Below are positions 45,594 to 57,844 of a DNA stretch of 64,000 nt, piece after piece. Each line of letters starts with the position of its first letter. Within the stretch, counting starts at the first letter, position 1. This stretch comes from Ascaris suum (taxonomy: Eukaryota; Nematoda; Chromadorea; Rhabditida; Ascarididae): positions 6,610,120-6,674,119 of the forward strand of contig CM024190.1 in NCBI GenBank assembly GCA_013433145.1. Direction: 5' to 3'. The notes under the pieces were generated by a model. That model saw only the letters and a program-made list of their open reading frames with translations. It was not told where the DNA came from and searched no databases. A program made the position numbers and the translations under genes.

Positions 45594-48500
45594 CTGTGAA
45601 CTGCACCTGTAAGTAGGTGATTAAACGAATCAATACCGATACCAGCAAGCGGAATCACGCTGTCAAAAATAAAGAAAAATAATGAGAGATTATCCTCATT
45701 CGAAATCACTTCTCACAGTCAGCCATCCCATATCTATGTTTTCATATCGTTGGAACATCGATAACAGCACCCTTCTAAGAAACCTAAGGGCTAGATGAAC
45801 GACAATCTCTTCTATGACCTTGCACAAGTTCAATTTCCGTTTCCGGGTTTTCCACTACTCTAGAGCAAATTCGATGTTCACCAAGTGTTTTCTCTTTGTG
45901 AATCTTTCAAGTTCAGTATGTCCTCACTGCAGAGGTGTGGACTCAGGTAGACTAGTGCCAACCTTGCGAAGTGCCAATAAATATAGATAGCAGACAATGA
46001 CACCTGCACATAAAGCCGAAACCACGTGGAAAGTTGTTACAGCAGTGTAGTCGTAACCGAAGCAATGTCATGCTTCGATCGATTCCTAAATACTGCTGCG
46101 TGTTATCGTCAAGCTCAAAAATGCAGGGGAAACGATAGAAGTCAAAGGCAACCACCGTAGCATACGGATAGATATAAATGCTGCAGCATGAAGCACTAAT
46201 AAATTGAAGTGACTATACTCCAATTATTGTATTTTACAAGCATAAACAAAGTAGTAATCATAGTCTCAACGAAACTGTACGATGAGAACACAATTCCCAT
46301 CGACTATGAAGAAGTCGAACAAGAGGAAAACATTGCCACACCATTACACCACAATCTAATGCGGGTACACGAACAAGTAGGTCCTGCCATTAAAGCAACG
46401 CAACGTATGCATTTATGTGAAACTTCAGCAACATCGGAGGAACCTCATCCAATCATACGGTAGCGTCTTGAGATGGGAAACTTTGAAAGAGCGACTTGAA
46501 TGCAGCAGCACAATGCACACAAATTTAGAAGTAATCGCTTTTTTTTGGCTGAAATCTCACATGTGCAGGAATTCTGGTGGAATTTCTTGAGAATCCTCGA
46601 ACTTTGCTGTAAGTCTGAAGGTCGGTCTAACTTCAAAAGTACAATCGGTAAAAATTAATTCAGAGGGGAGAGGCTAGCCACTCAATAAGTACTATTTACA
46701 GATATCATCGATGATAACGTCACTTTGGCTGAAACGGATTAGCTCCTTTCAATTTATTCCTTCATTTTAATACCCTTTTTTTGTGAGGGGCACAGACTCA
46801 ATGAGGGTGCTTGAATTGAATTTTATGCACGATCATTTAAACGTAAGGCGAATATACCAGTTAGAACAAATAAACATTTCTTGTTTAAGTTGAGAGAGGT
46901 CGGGAAGTATCAACACTCTAGGGCACAATCTCTCTGTTTTTGCAGAGTGGTTGAAAGCGACTGAAAAATTCATTTCCGCGACAACCTTCGAGAGGTAAAG
47001 CACCGAGCTGGTAGACATGACCAGAACTTTTGAATATTTCATTAGCATCATATTCGATACCTCAGTACTCGGAAACTGTCATTCGTATATTTTAGCACCG
47101 ATGTGAGCGCTTTAAGGGGATCAATTTCCCCTATCTCGCCAAGCGGTCAAAAATCATAGATCTTTGAAGAGTTTTCTCTTCAAATTTCCATGTTTGGGAA
47201 CCATTACTGGTATAGTCTGGCGTTAAGCTGAACACTCGTACGAGATAAACGTATTATGCTGCCAATTGTATTTAAAAACTGAAAATTTTACAACATCCGG
47301 CAGCTCAATTCTCAGAGACCTCTTAGTGGTTTGATGACGACTTGCGTACTTCTTCCCTGACCGTTTCATCCCCTAAGGTATCAGGTTCTCATAGGCCAGG
47401 AATTAACTTTAACAACCAACACTCGTTAAAAGAAGTTTCAGTGCAGGTTACACGGGATGTGAAAATATTCCGCATATCGGTATCAAAACAACGACCTTTG
47501 AAAAATCGCTGTGGTCTTACCGCGGCACATACGACGGATGTAGGACCGGTTCTTTAAAACTAAGCCCTCTCGCTTTATGATTTTCATTTGATTTGTTAAG
47601 GTGGATCTTGATATGAAAGATAAACAAACAGGATCTGTGAATGGTGTTTTTCGTCATTGTGATAAATAAAGGAAAAATACTTTCGAGATGCACAGGAAAC
47701 CTTTATTAAAGAATTTCCATCAAGAAGAAAGTGTATGCGTAAGAGGCTAATAAGAGATATGCACTAATAATATTTACTATCTCGACGTTAGCTCAAAGAC
47801 TTCTCCAACAAAAAGGCGAATGCAAGAACGAATAGCAAAGAAAACGAGTGAAGAAACTTATCAGAAGAGCTGCCACAATTTGCGCTTCTGTAGTTTTATC
47901 TTTGAAAGCAGAAGTTCTAGCATCGCTAACAAACAATAAAACATAGGCAATGATGCTTTTTATTTAACTCCAATAGATTGCGGGCTCCGGAAATATTTGA
48001 GAATCTTCTAGTAATAAAAGAAGGTTTTAAAATCTCGCTGTAAAACACCGAAAATTTTCTGTAAGAGATTCTGTTTTCAGCCTCCACCAATTATAAAATA
48101 CATACCATTTTAGGCATCTTAAGTTGTCTATAACTGCTATCATAATCGTCGGATCAAGGTGAAAATCTCGAAAGAGGCCACCTTGCGAGTTCGATTATAC
48201 TAAAAAATTCCGTAATTGTAGATTCAATCGTCGCCGAATTTGAAAGTAACATTTGAATAGACGAAAACGCACATACACGCATGTATGGCCATTGTTCGAA
48301 ATACTCTAACGCTAGTAATTCAAGCGTCACATGAAGTGCACAATTTGCGCAGAATGCTTCCGGTAAATGCGTCACTTGCTTTCAGCTACGTCCCCCTACC
48401 CCTCCGCCCATCCCCTCCCCCACTTCCTTTCACTTGTGAGCTATTCAGCTTAACGTTGAAGCATATGCGTAATGCCGACTATTAGTGTGGAAATTGCGGC

Positions 48501-49280
48501 GCGCTGAAACAGCCAAAAACATCTTTCGTTGAGTGGTTCCTTTGTTATGCAGTTTGCGCAATAACGCAACTGACCTATTAGTACGCTAGGCCACTAAATA
48601 CGCCATAGCCAGATACTTGGAACGGTTAATGGTGTTTCATCAAGGTCTAACAGGTAAGGTCGTTAAAGCATTGTTGATCTATCGATATAAATTAAGTTTG
48701 TACTTTAATGGTGATAACCTTGAAACGGATGAAGAGAAAGCGATTCGAAAAAGAGGAAATAATCTTTCAGTTACGTCGCTAAGGAAGCAATTAAGAAAAA
48801 AAATGCGGCAGACGATGAATATAAACTTTTTTATTTTTTTCTTTTTTTTAAATAATGATGTATCTGCACGATATTATTCATTTAGGAAATATAAACTTGA
48901 AGTAATGAAATTCCATAAAAGTTTAGCAATGAGAAGAAATTGCAAAAAAAAAACTTTTTTTTTGATGACTGAAGTGAAGAATGACTTAAAGATTGAAGAA
49001 GATTGACAACAGCAATGTTTTTTTCTTTCTCGCCGTTTACTCATTTCAAGATCTATTGAAGTGCTGATAAAGGTGAATAATTCAAGTTATAAGGTGAGTG
49101 GAACGTTCTACATATGAATTTTGCGCATACAAAACGAAACGAGAGAAAAGAGGAAAAAGAGGACTGATTTTAATTAATATGTAAGTAGTAATATACTGTA
49201 TTGGTAGAGGTTAGAAAAAGATAAAAGAAACAGGTATTCGCGGACAAATAAGGACTGCTGAACTTATTTTTAAAACACCG

Positions 49281-49440
<160 letters not shown>

Positions 49441-50749
49441 AGATACACTGGTGTGAAAATATCGCTCGTTAAAATATTTCAATCGTCCGTTTTTATAGAT
49501 GAAACGCTTATGAGGAACGAGTGAAAAGTTGGAAATTTCAATGAACACTGTGAAAATGATAGCTGAATAGCTCCGATATAGGTCAACCAGAAGGGAGCGT
49601 TTTTTTGTTCCGATACCTCTAATTTTTACCTGTGCTTCGAATTTGGTCAACCTGAAAATAATCAGCATGTTTCGATAGCGATATTCTGGAAGTGTTTCGA
49701 ATAGCTCTCAATAGTTTTTTTTTTTTTGTTGTTGTAGTAATGACGCAATACATAAAGTTCCAATAGATAAAAATTCATTTAGCATGAATTCTTTGCGCTT
49801 CCTTCCTTCATTAAAAATGATGAAGGTTAATTGGTGGCCGACTTTCAGACCCACACCTATCGACGTAATTATTAGATTTACTTCTCAGTCTCTTAGTTAC
49901 TTCTCACTTTAGCCACCGAGTAATAAAAATGGACGACTTTGCTGTTTTATTGCCAAAAAAAACTGATGTATTTCTCAGCTGCCAGTTAACACTTGATGAA
50001 TGAAAACCTCTGATCTTATCGAGCGAATGCCGCCATCCGTTGAACTTATGGGGAAAACCTATATTTCTAATATTGCAAAGGCACTACTGACATCAGTCGG
50101 TAGAAAGTAGTGCATTTTGCTTCCACTCAGGATGTAGAATGACGAAGCAGGAAAGAACGGAAGGTGCACTTGGGTGCTGCAGTCCTGTGATGGCAAACAA
50201 GTCATGTTCTAGTGAGGCTGCAAGCGGACGTTATCCTCTCGATAATTCTACTCGTGTGATTTGTTATGTTTTTGCTGCTGCTTTTGCGGCGACATCTGAA
50301 ATTACCTGTGCGTCGATCTCTTCAATTACCTATGTACCTGTCAATGTCGGCTTTTATCAAAATTGCGATGCCGTAAGCGATTCGCTTTTGTTTATTTGCA
50401 TCGATGAATTCTACATCGATGCATTGAATCTCACCATATATAGGTAACAGTTGTTTGTGGAAATGTCGATGAAATCCACCCATTTTGGATCCGATAAGAT
50501 GCCCCTCCTTACGGGCATCTGACGTCACAAAAATGCTCCCGAAGCTCTTCCTCGTTGATTCTCCGTCGATGCACTCGAACGACGCTACCGAATGCATTGC
50601 GTGCTAAACGATCACGACTTCTGATTTTACTTTAACGTACCTGTTTGTGTGGTGATTAGAATCCCTTATAGCATCGATGAATGAGCGATGCCCACCTCAA
50701 ATGGCATGTTTGGTGATACGACACCAACGATCACGAGCAACACATAGTT

Positions 50750-51175
50750 ATGCGACGTCATCGCACAGTGAGCGGGAGCACCGCATACACCAAGGCGACG
50801 AGAATGAAAGCTGAGAGTGGGATGTACGAGTAAAGGCGAGGGATTGAGAGCGGTAATGTGAGACCGCGCAAACAAAGAGTGTCAGGCATTTAGAGCACTT
50901 GAAAGGACTTGGTATGACGCTCTTTGGAAGATAGGGCACGACTTTTTGAGCGCAATGCGGCACTACTGGCGCCTTGTCAAGAGTGTGTTGACATGTTGCT
51001 ATGGAAACGCCCGCAGTGGCGTAAAGGGGCGGGAAGAGCCGCGCGTCGCACATTCTCAGCAATATGCGGCGCGCCGTATTGTGCATTGCCAGAGCACCGT
51101 GCGCGTTATGTCACAACCGGAGAGGTGGGGTTCTCGGTGTGTCTTCAATGTTCAGTAAGTTTGTGTGCGATGAGG
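50750..51175 (+). promoter_or_regulatory. GC-rich promoter-like island, possible distal mec-8 promoter or 5' exon
   Basis: This stretch is clearly richer in GC and CpG than its surroundings. It ends in a strong 5' splice site, TTCA|GTAAGT (near 51154-51159), as a non-coding first exon would. It also contains an X-box-type motif. The next recognised plus-strand gene is mec-8, whose coding exons begin 5.7-6.7 kb downstream. No protein family is recognisable in any frame. Assignment to mec-8 is an inference from order and strand only. Confidence 0.4.
50995..51008 (+). promoter_or_regulatory. X-box-type (RFX/DAF-19) binding motif
   Basis: GTTGCTATGGAAAC fits the X-box consensus RYYNYYATRRNRAC at all 14 positions. 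It lies in the GC-rich island. In nematodes X-boxes are bound by DAF-19 and mark genes of ciliated sensory neurons. They normally sit within a few hundred bases of the transcript start, which would place a start near here. It could be a chance match. Confidence 0.55.
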
Positions 51176-51983
51176 ATTGTAGCCTCATTTCCCTCATCAA
51201 ATCTAGTGAGTTGATTGTATAATTTTTTTGCTCTCATCATGTAATGATTATTTAATTGGCGATAAATCAACGTTTCGATAAATATATAGCAAACAATATT
51301 TCATTGGTTGCAACACAAACGGACGACATTACTGTTGCGATGCATGAGACAAAACGGCATTCGGTGAAGATACCTCGATAAAGGGAACTCGCGGTAAATT
51401 CTTTGCCATTTGCAAGCATTTTTCATTACCAAAGACATACGACTTACTTATTTATTGTCGGAAGTGACACACCGTCATTTTCCGCCGACATCCATTCGGA
51501 TGAAAAAAGTATCGGCGACTGTATCCCTTTGCTGAAGAGCCACTGCAGCTTTTGTCATGAATTATATATGGTCTTCAATTGCCGTTTGATGGCACTTTCA
51601 TGGAGCCTCGAAGTAAGGTGTAAATGATGTCAATAGATGCTTCGGTTTTGTGCATCTCAGAAATTGTTTCTCGCGTCTACGTCGTCGTTATTACAGGTGA
51701 GAAACACCTGTGCAGAAAACTTAATTTTTTATTTCCGTGTTGCATTCACTCCTCGTCTTTGACGATTCGTTCCTCGATGAACTGTCGTACCGCGGCAAAG
51801 GCAAAGCAATGCCATTTGCTTCGTCTTTGTCGAAAAGGTTATTAGCTTTTTTACTGCAGTCATTTCTGATCATCAGATTTCGCTGTTTCCACTTTCAGAA
51901 AGTTTTCATGCTCATGTTCTTTTTAGTGTTCATTTTTAGGCACTTGAAGAGGCACATTATAGCGTCATGTCTGTACCTGTGTG

Positions 51984-52110
<127 letters not shown>

Positions 52111-55100
52111 TTATGCTGGGCAATTTCCATAGGCACTATAAAGCAACGATGATAAAATCTAGCTGACTTAATTTACTCGGTGAGTTAATTTTTAAATCCA
52201 GTTTTGCTCCCACTACTCATTTTGCTCATGAGTTGTGGTCATTAGTGATTCGTTCGGTTGGGATTGAAAAAAAAGCACACCAACCAGCGTTGTGCGATCA
52301 GTCCCCCCTCCCCTTATTCCCATCAGCCTTTGCAAACTGTAAAAGAAATTCTGCGGTGTTTTTAAGGACTATTCAGCAGTCATTTCATCTGTTAACGTTG
52401 TTTATTTGCTTTTCAGTTTAAAATTGCTCTCAGGCGTTTTTCTTCATTTGCATGTTTGCCGGGTCGCTGTATTGCAAAATGCAACTGCGCTTTTGCATCA
52501 CGCCTAGGAATGTCCCCACAAAAAGAGATTAATACATGGTGTAGGTGGTCACTTTAATGTGTATGTGTGCGTGTGTGTGTATGCGTGACCGTCAACGGGT
52601 CAACTCCGCTGCGGCTTTCCGCCTTCCTTGCCTACTGCAAACACCTAACTTCACATCTCTCTAATTGGAAGGCAAGTTACGCGAAGTTGTTCGTGGATTA
52701 TTTCGAACCCAACACTCGAACTTACTTCTGCTTTAATTGATTTCAATTCTAGGTGAGCTTTTCTCCCTTATTACTTCAAGTCGCTTATGAAATCTCGTCA
52801 TTTGTTCTGATTGCCTATCGTGGCAGTTTTCATGCATTCATGCAAGTTTGACGTCTGTATCTTTTTTCGATAGCGTCAAATTCGCAGCCGCAGAGGCTAG
52901 GCCCATGAAATGCGCCGTGTGTCGCTCACCCAAATCGGCACTCAAATTATCCTTTTGACCTCGAAATGAGATGAAGATATTTTAAAGTGATCGAAAACCC
53001 GCGTGCATTTTCAAGCCTTCAATTTTAAGTTTTGTACAATCGGGTGGATCGGGTAAAACACGGTTGCATTATTGCGCACATTTTGTTATCTATTGGCGAT
53101 TCATGCAGCTGGTTAGTCCATTGAGTGGAATTGCAAAAAAACGCGTATCGTGCCACCTTGTTTAGTGCACTTCTGCATGTTTGTTTTTTCTTCTTTGTAT
53201 TCATCTTTAATTTATTTCCGTATTGAATCCTTCTGAGCAGTATGAATTTCTTTGAAATTCTTCCACGAATTTATTGTTGCAGACATTACGAACTCTTCAA
53301 ACGATCGTAAACTGCACTTTACTCTTCATAGTTTTTTTTTTTTTTGAGGACTTTAAAGTCGTGTTTTTTTTTTCTACGTAAAACAGTGTAATTTATTCGT
53401 TTTTTAACTTTTATTTTTTTGTTTCACGACCTCTTTCTTCTCTTTCATGCAAATATTTTCCCCATTGCAAAAACCTAGTTTCTCCTTTACATTTTAGTGA
53501 AGAATTTCTTTTTTTGCCCACGCTTCGTTATGTGGGACAAAAATAAATATTTGCAACGTGCTCTCCGATATTCTCGTTGAAGATATATTTGTATATGTGC
53601 TTAACATAACCATATGTATGTGTATGCGTAGTTCATTTGTGGTGAGTATTTATAGAAAGATATATGTAATGCGTCAGAAAGTTATAAACTACGTTGTAAT
53701 GCTGTTTAGTGGGCATTTGTTTGGAGTGGTGCGCCATCCGTCTGGAGTGTTAATCACTTCGCAATTGTTTGTATACCCATTTGTCGTGATATTGCCAACG
53801 TTTTCCTTTGTCTCAGCGCCCCTTTCGGTGATGTCGATAGTTTGCCCGGAGGGTCTCAGCATCTTTAATTCTTATCGATGTTGTGTAACCGATGCGATCG
53901 GGCATTCTGCTCACTCTTTTGCATTCCTTTTATTTGTCGTGTTGTTGCCGTTAAATGTGCTCGTTGCAGATTGTCCAATTTGAAGGATAGAATTATGCAT
54001 CAGTAATGAATGGTACATTCATGTGCAAAGGAATTCACCATTTCGTCGTTATCTAAATATATGAACATTTAAGAGCCCAAATCCGTTGTTTGTGCCATGA
54101 ATCAATCGATTTGTTGATTAAATGCTTTTTTTTGACAACATAAGAGTGGTGTATGTATGTGCTATGTGCGTTGGTTTAGGCACTTTGCATTGCTCAAAGA
54201 ATGACGATGCTGTAAACAACCTATTTAGGATAAGCTTCACTGTATATACGATAGCACCAATTGAACTAGCTGTAAAATAATTGTAAATATAATAGAGTAG
54301 TAGCAGTCATGCGACTAAAACTTAAGGATTGTTAGACACGATCAAAAAGCAACAAGAAAAGAGGAATAGCGAGAAATTGAAAAACGAAGAAATAGAGATC
54401 GCGATTGTTTTAGTTCGATTCTAATTTCCATTGAAATCTCTTGGAGGTTTTCGTGGCAATCTTTTCAGAGAATTTTATTGAGTCAAGTTTTGCATTCACA
54501 ACATTTCGTTTGATTCATCTAGTGGCTTACAGATTGATTCATCCACTGGCTTTACGTAAACTTGAGTGAAATCCGTTCGTTTCTTTGAAAGTGTGCGGTG
54601 TGTAAATTCTAGATATAAGGGAGGTAGAAGTCATATAGCTGAAATAAACTAAGGCTGCCCGTGAAAAAAGCATGAGCTCGAGCACTGTAAAATTGTTGCG
54701 TTTGTTTGTTTTATTATTCTGGTGTTGTGCTTGTTCATTTCTTTATTACTTGGTCGCTTTTGTCGGATTGTAATTTTTCGACTTTACAGAACTTCATAGG
54801 AATGACGCGATTTTTGCGTTGTTGGCGAGCATTTTTGGAGTTGTCGTGATGCGATGAATGCGCTATACATTCGAGTGCCGTCAAAAGAGAACGTCTGGCA
54901 GAGCGCTTATAGCGAAAGCGCATTCGTTGCGATCATGAAGAGTGCGCTCCTCTCATCTGCCAGCTTCAACAGCACTAATTAAGCACGTTCCATTAATTGC
55001 GCTACTGATCGGTGTTGTGTAATCCGATCCGGTCTAATATCCACAATTTTCAGTCGCATTCGCCGATGTGATGAGCGATTAGTATGGCGGCATCACAGAT

Positions 55101-56883
55101 TGTAGTAGCTTTCAACTATTGTGAAATTATTTCTTTGCGCTTCCCATTCCTTCTTTTCATTGATAGCACCCATACGTACACAACGTCGTCACTCACCAGC
55201 ACTAATCGAACTAGTTTTTTTGCCCAACGGCTAAATTATTTTGTGATGTTTTCTGCCCGCCTATCAATTTTTACACTCTTCACGACTAATGAAATTGGCA
55301 TTCACCTAGCCGGATCTTCGTATTGACAGAGGTCGGAAATTAGACTGTGTTAAGTGGATCGTGCTGTCGTTTTTATGAATATTAGTAATGATAGGAGGCA
55401 AACTTGCCTAGAAATTTTGGTCAAACGTACGTGCTTAGAGATTTTGATAGAATTTGGCCGCAATACTCGCTAAGAGGGAGGGCTTTATTGGAAGCCATTC
55501 CACATTCTACGAACAAATTAGGACCGAAGTTTGCATGTAGTTTTGTAAGCATCTTAAAATGCTGCGCGTTCTTGGATTTCCTTAATGGGATTTCATTCAC
55601 TTGATGTGGTATTAAGGATCGCGGCAAATATTTCTCTATCATCGCTTGGAGGAATGCTTTAGCAGATTTGCGAGTTGGAAAGGGGGAGGGGGATGAAGGT
55701 GAAGAAATAGAAACTTGAAGTGATCATTGTGCAGGAACTATAGTTTTTTGTTCATAACTTCCATTTGTTCAGTTGGAACGTAGAAAGTCGTCTCGTTTTC
55801 AAAACATGCATCTAATCACACATTCTTTGATGTATTCATCGCTTTAATTTTTCATTCTTCAATGCGATTTCTCACCTGAACCTCTATATTGCCTTTATTT
55901 TTTTTTTCCATGCATTCCTGTTTTTTTCCCCTTCTGCTCCGATCTCCAGTGATTCTGCCTATTCGTCTTTGCCTTCTGAGGTCATCATTGATAAAGGTAT
56001 TAGAGAATGCACATGTATAACTGTTGTGGTCGCCCACTCTTATGTATTTGTATTCTTTTCTGTTGTAGATCGCTTCCGTGAGATCATGTTATCGATGTTT
56101 ATTTGCTCTTCTATGTCTTCTATTAGTTGATCTTATGAAGAATAGACCACTAGCAGCTAGCCTTGCTCAGGTGTGGGACAGCTTACCGCAGGTGATATTA
56201 CGTCAGATCAGCTTCGCGTAGAAATTGCAACAGCATTCCAAAAATTATCCCACAGGTTTCTTTCTGAAGGCCTCGAAAATTGATGGCGGCTAGGGCATCG
56301 TCATCGATGCACCATCAGACATTTCTGCATGTGTTAAGGTTACCGTTTTTGTTGTTTTGAGCTTTTGCTGTAATACTTTTGGTAGTGTTGTGTGACATCC
56401 TCGCATACTAAAGGAAAACGCTTCCGTACAAAAAATAAAATGAGACTCTGCTGTTTGCGATGGATGCCGTAAATTTCGGTTATTTTCAATATTGTCGTTA
56501 GTTTTTATGAGGATTGTTGTGTATTGATTTCTTCCTTGAAGCGTTTGTATCTATAAAGTTGGTATGCATCATTATTTCCCCTTTTCGAATTGGCAGCACT
56601 TTGGAAATTGGCTTTAATTATTCACTTGCAAGATTTAAAACCATAGTTCAACACTTGAAAGGTTATGCGAATGAATTGCACCATCGTGCTTCAATTTTAG
56701 TTTTATGCTTTTATGTGCAGTTTAAAAGCAAGAAAGATTTCCTGATTCGTCCACAACATTCGTGTTTGAAAGTCATGAATCAGGCTCATGATTTTTACCT
56801 CAGAAATTTTCACAGGTCTGCTTTCTGACTCATCTGCAAGGCTATTTCTAAATGTTCTTATCTTCGCTTATCTGGAGTTTGGA

Positions 56884-56931
56884 ATGGCAAGCAGTCCTTC
56901 TTCAGTTGAAAAAAGTGATAAGGCGGACGTG
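56884..56931 (+). CDS. mec-8: Candidate upstream first coding exon of mec-8
   Basis: ATG 56884 begins a 16-codon polar sequence (MASSPSSVEKSDKADV) ending at the strong donor GTAAGG. The next good acceptor, GATTTTCAG (ending 57658), continues in phase 0 and in the frame of the MEC-8 RRM exon, without a stop, through 57659-58666. An upstream acceptor, AATTTTCACAG (ending 56815), could receive a leader. This would give a MEC-8 isoform with a long N-terminal extension of about 418 residues in total. It is based only on frame and splice signals. Confidence 0.4.
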
Positions 56932-57844
56932 GTAAGGCGAGTAGGCTTGCTTATCTGGTCTGAGCTAATGGCTTGAGTTTTAGTGCATTTATGTTTTGAT
57001 AGAACTGTAAAATGCATTGTTCTGCAAATATGAACAAACGAGATTTTGAATGAAGTTGCACATACTGTAGCGTTTGAGCAGTGATGCTTTGCAGTTGGAG
57101 AGATGAATAGTTAAGATCGGACCGAATTCAGGTATGTCCATACAGGTGCACTTCTATGATCGGAAGTTCTCTAGAAGTATTCGAGCGCTAAGCAGAAACA
57201 CTCGTTGAGGGAGCTAAACCTGTTTTGCTTCAGAAGGCGAGAAGTGGTGCACTCTCGTGGCTCATTGGAGTGACTCAATCGCTCCGTGTATTGTACTCAC
57301 AGTGTCTACGGTACTGTTGATTGCTGAGGCGACATTTGTTAGGTAGATCGACGGGTGTGTAAGCAGTGAGTTCGTCATGCCTTATAGTTACTCTATATCT
57401 AGGTACTGTCGTCTCTTCATAGCTTAGCTCGATCTTGAGAGGATGCTCGCGAAAGTTCTTATCAAAGTCGTGTTATGTTCTTCTTATTCGATTTGTGTAG
57501 CTCTGTGTTTCTGATAGTTTTGTGGAAGCCTTATCGGAGACCAACGTTAATTTTTCAGGAATGTTTTTGGTCAGTACTTTTTGTATGTTGGCGAAGAAAC
57601 GTTTTATATTGCCTCCATTCCTTTTCGTTGTTAATGAAGCCAATAACGTGATTTTCAGGCCAACAACTCTAATTTACTACATACGCCGTTGATAAACTTT
57701 CTTGAATGTTGCATGATTCGTTTCTATGGTGTGTTTATTTGCAGATCTGTGTTCCTGCGAGCACAAGAAAATTTTTGGTCTCCCGAACAACGCTACCGAG
57801 CAAATATTAGGCTGAAGCGATCACGATCTCGAAGCCCGCCTCCC

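Noticed and set aside
48617..49006. 129-codon lysine-rich plus-strand frame.
   Set aside because: It passes through poly-T and poly-A runs and shows no domain; likely chance.
50748..51214. Overlapping open frames on both strands of the GC-rich island.
   Set aside because: Stop-poor because of GC content; no protein similarity recognised. Treated as promoter or 5' exon instead.
53558..53983. 141-codon hydrophobic plus-strand frame.
   Set aside because: T-rich composition alone produces Phe/Val/Leu-rich open frames; no splice context or family motif.
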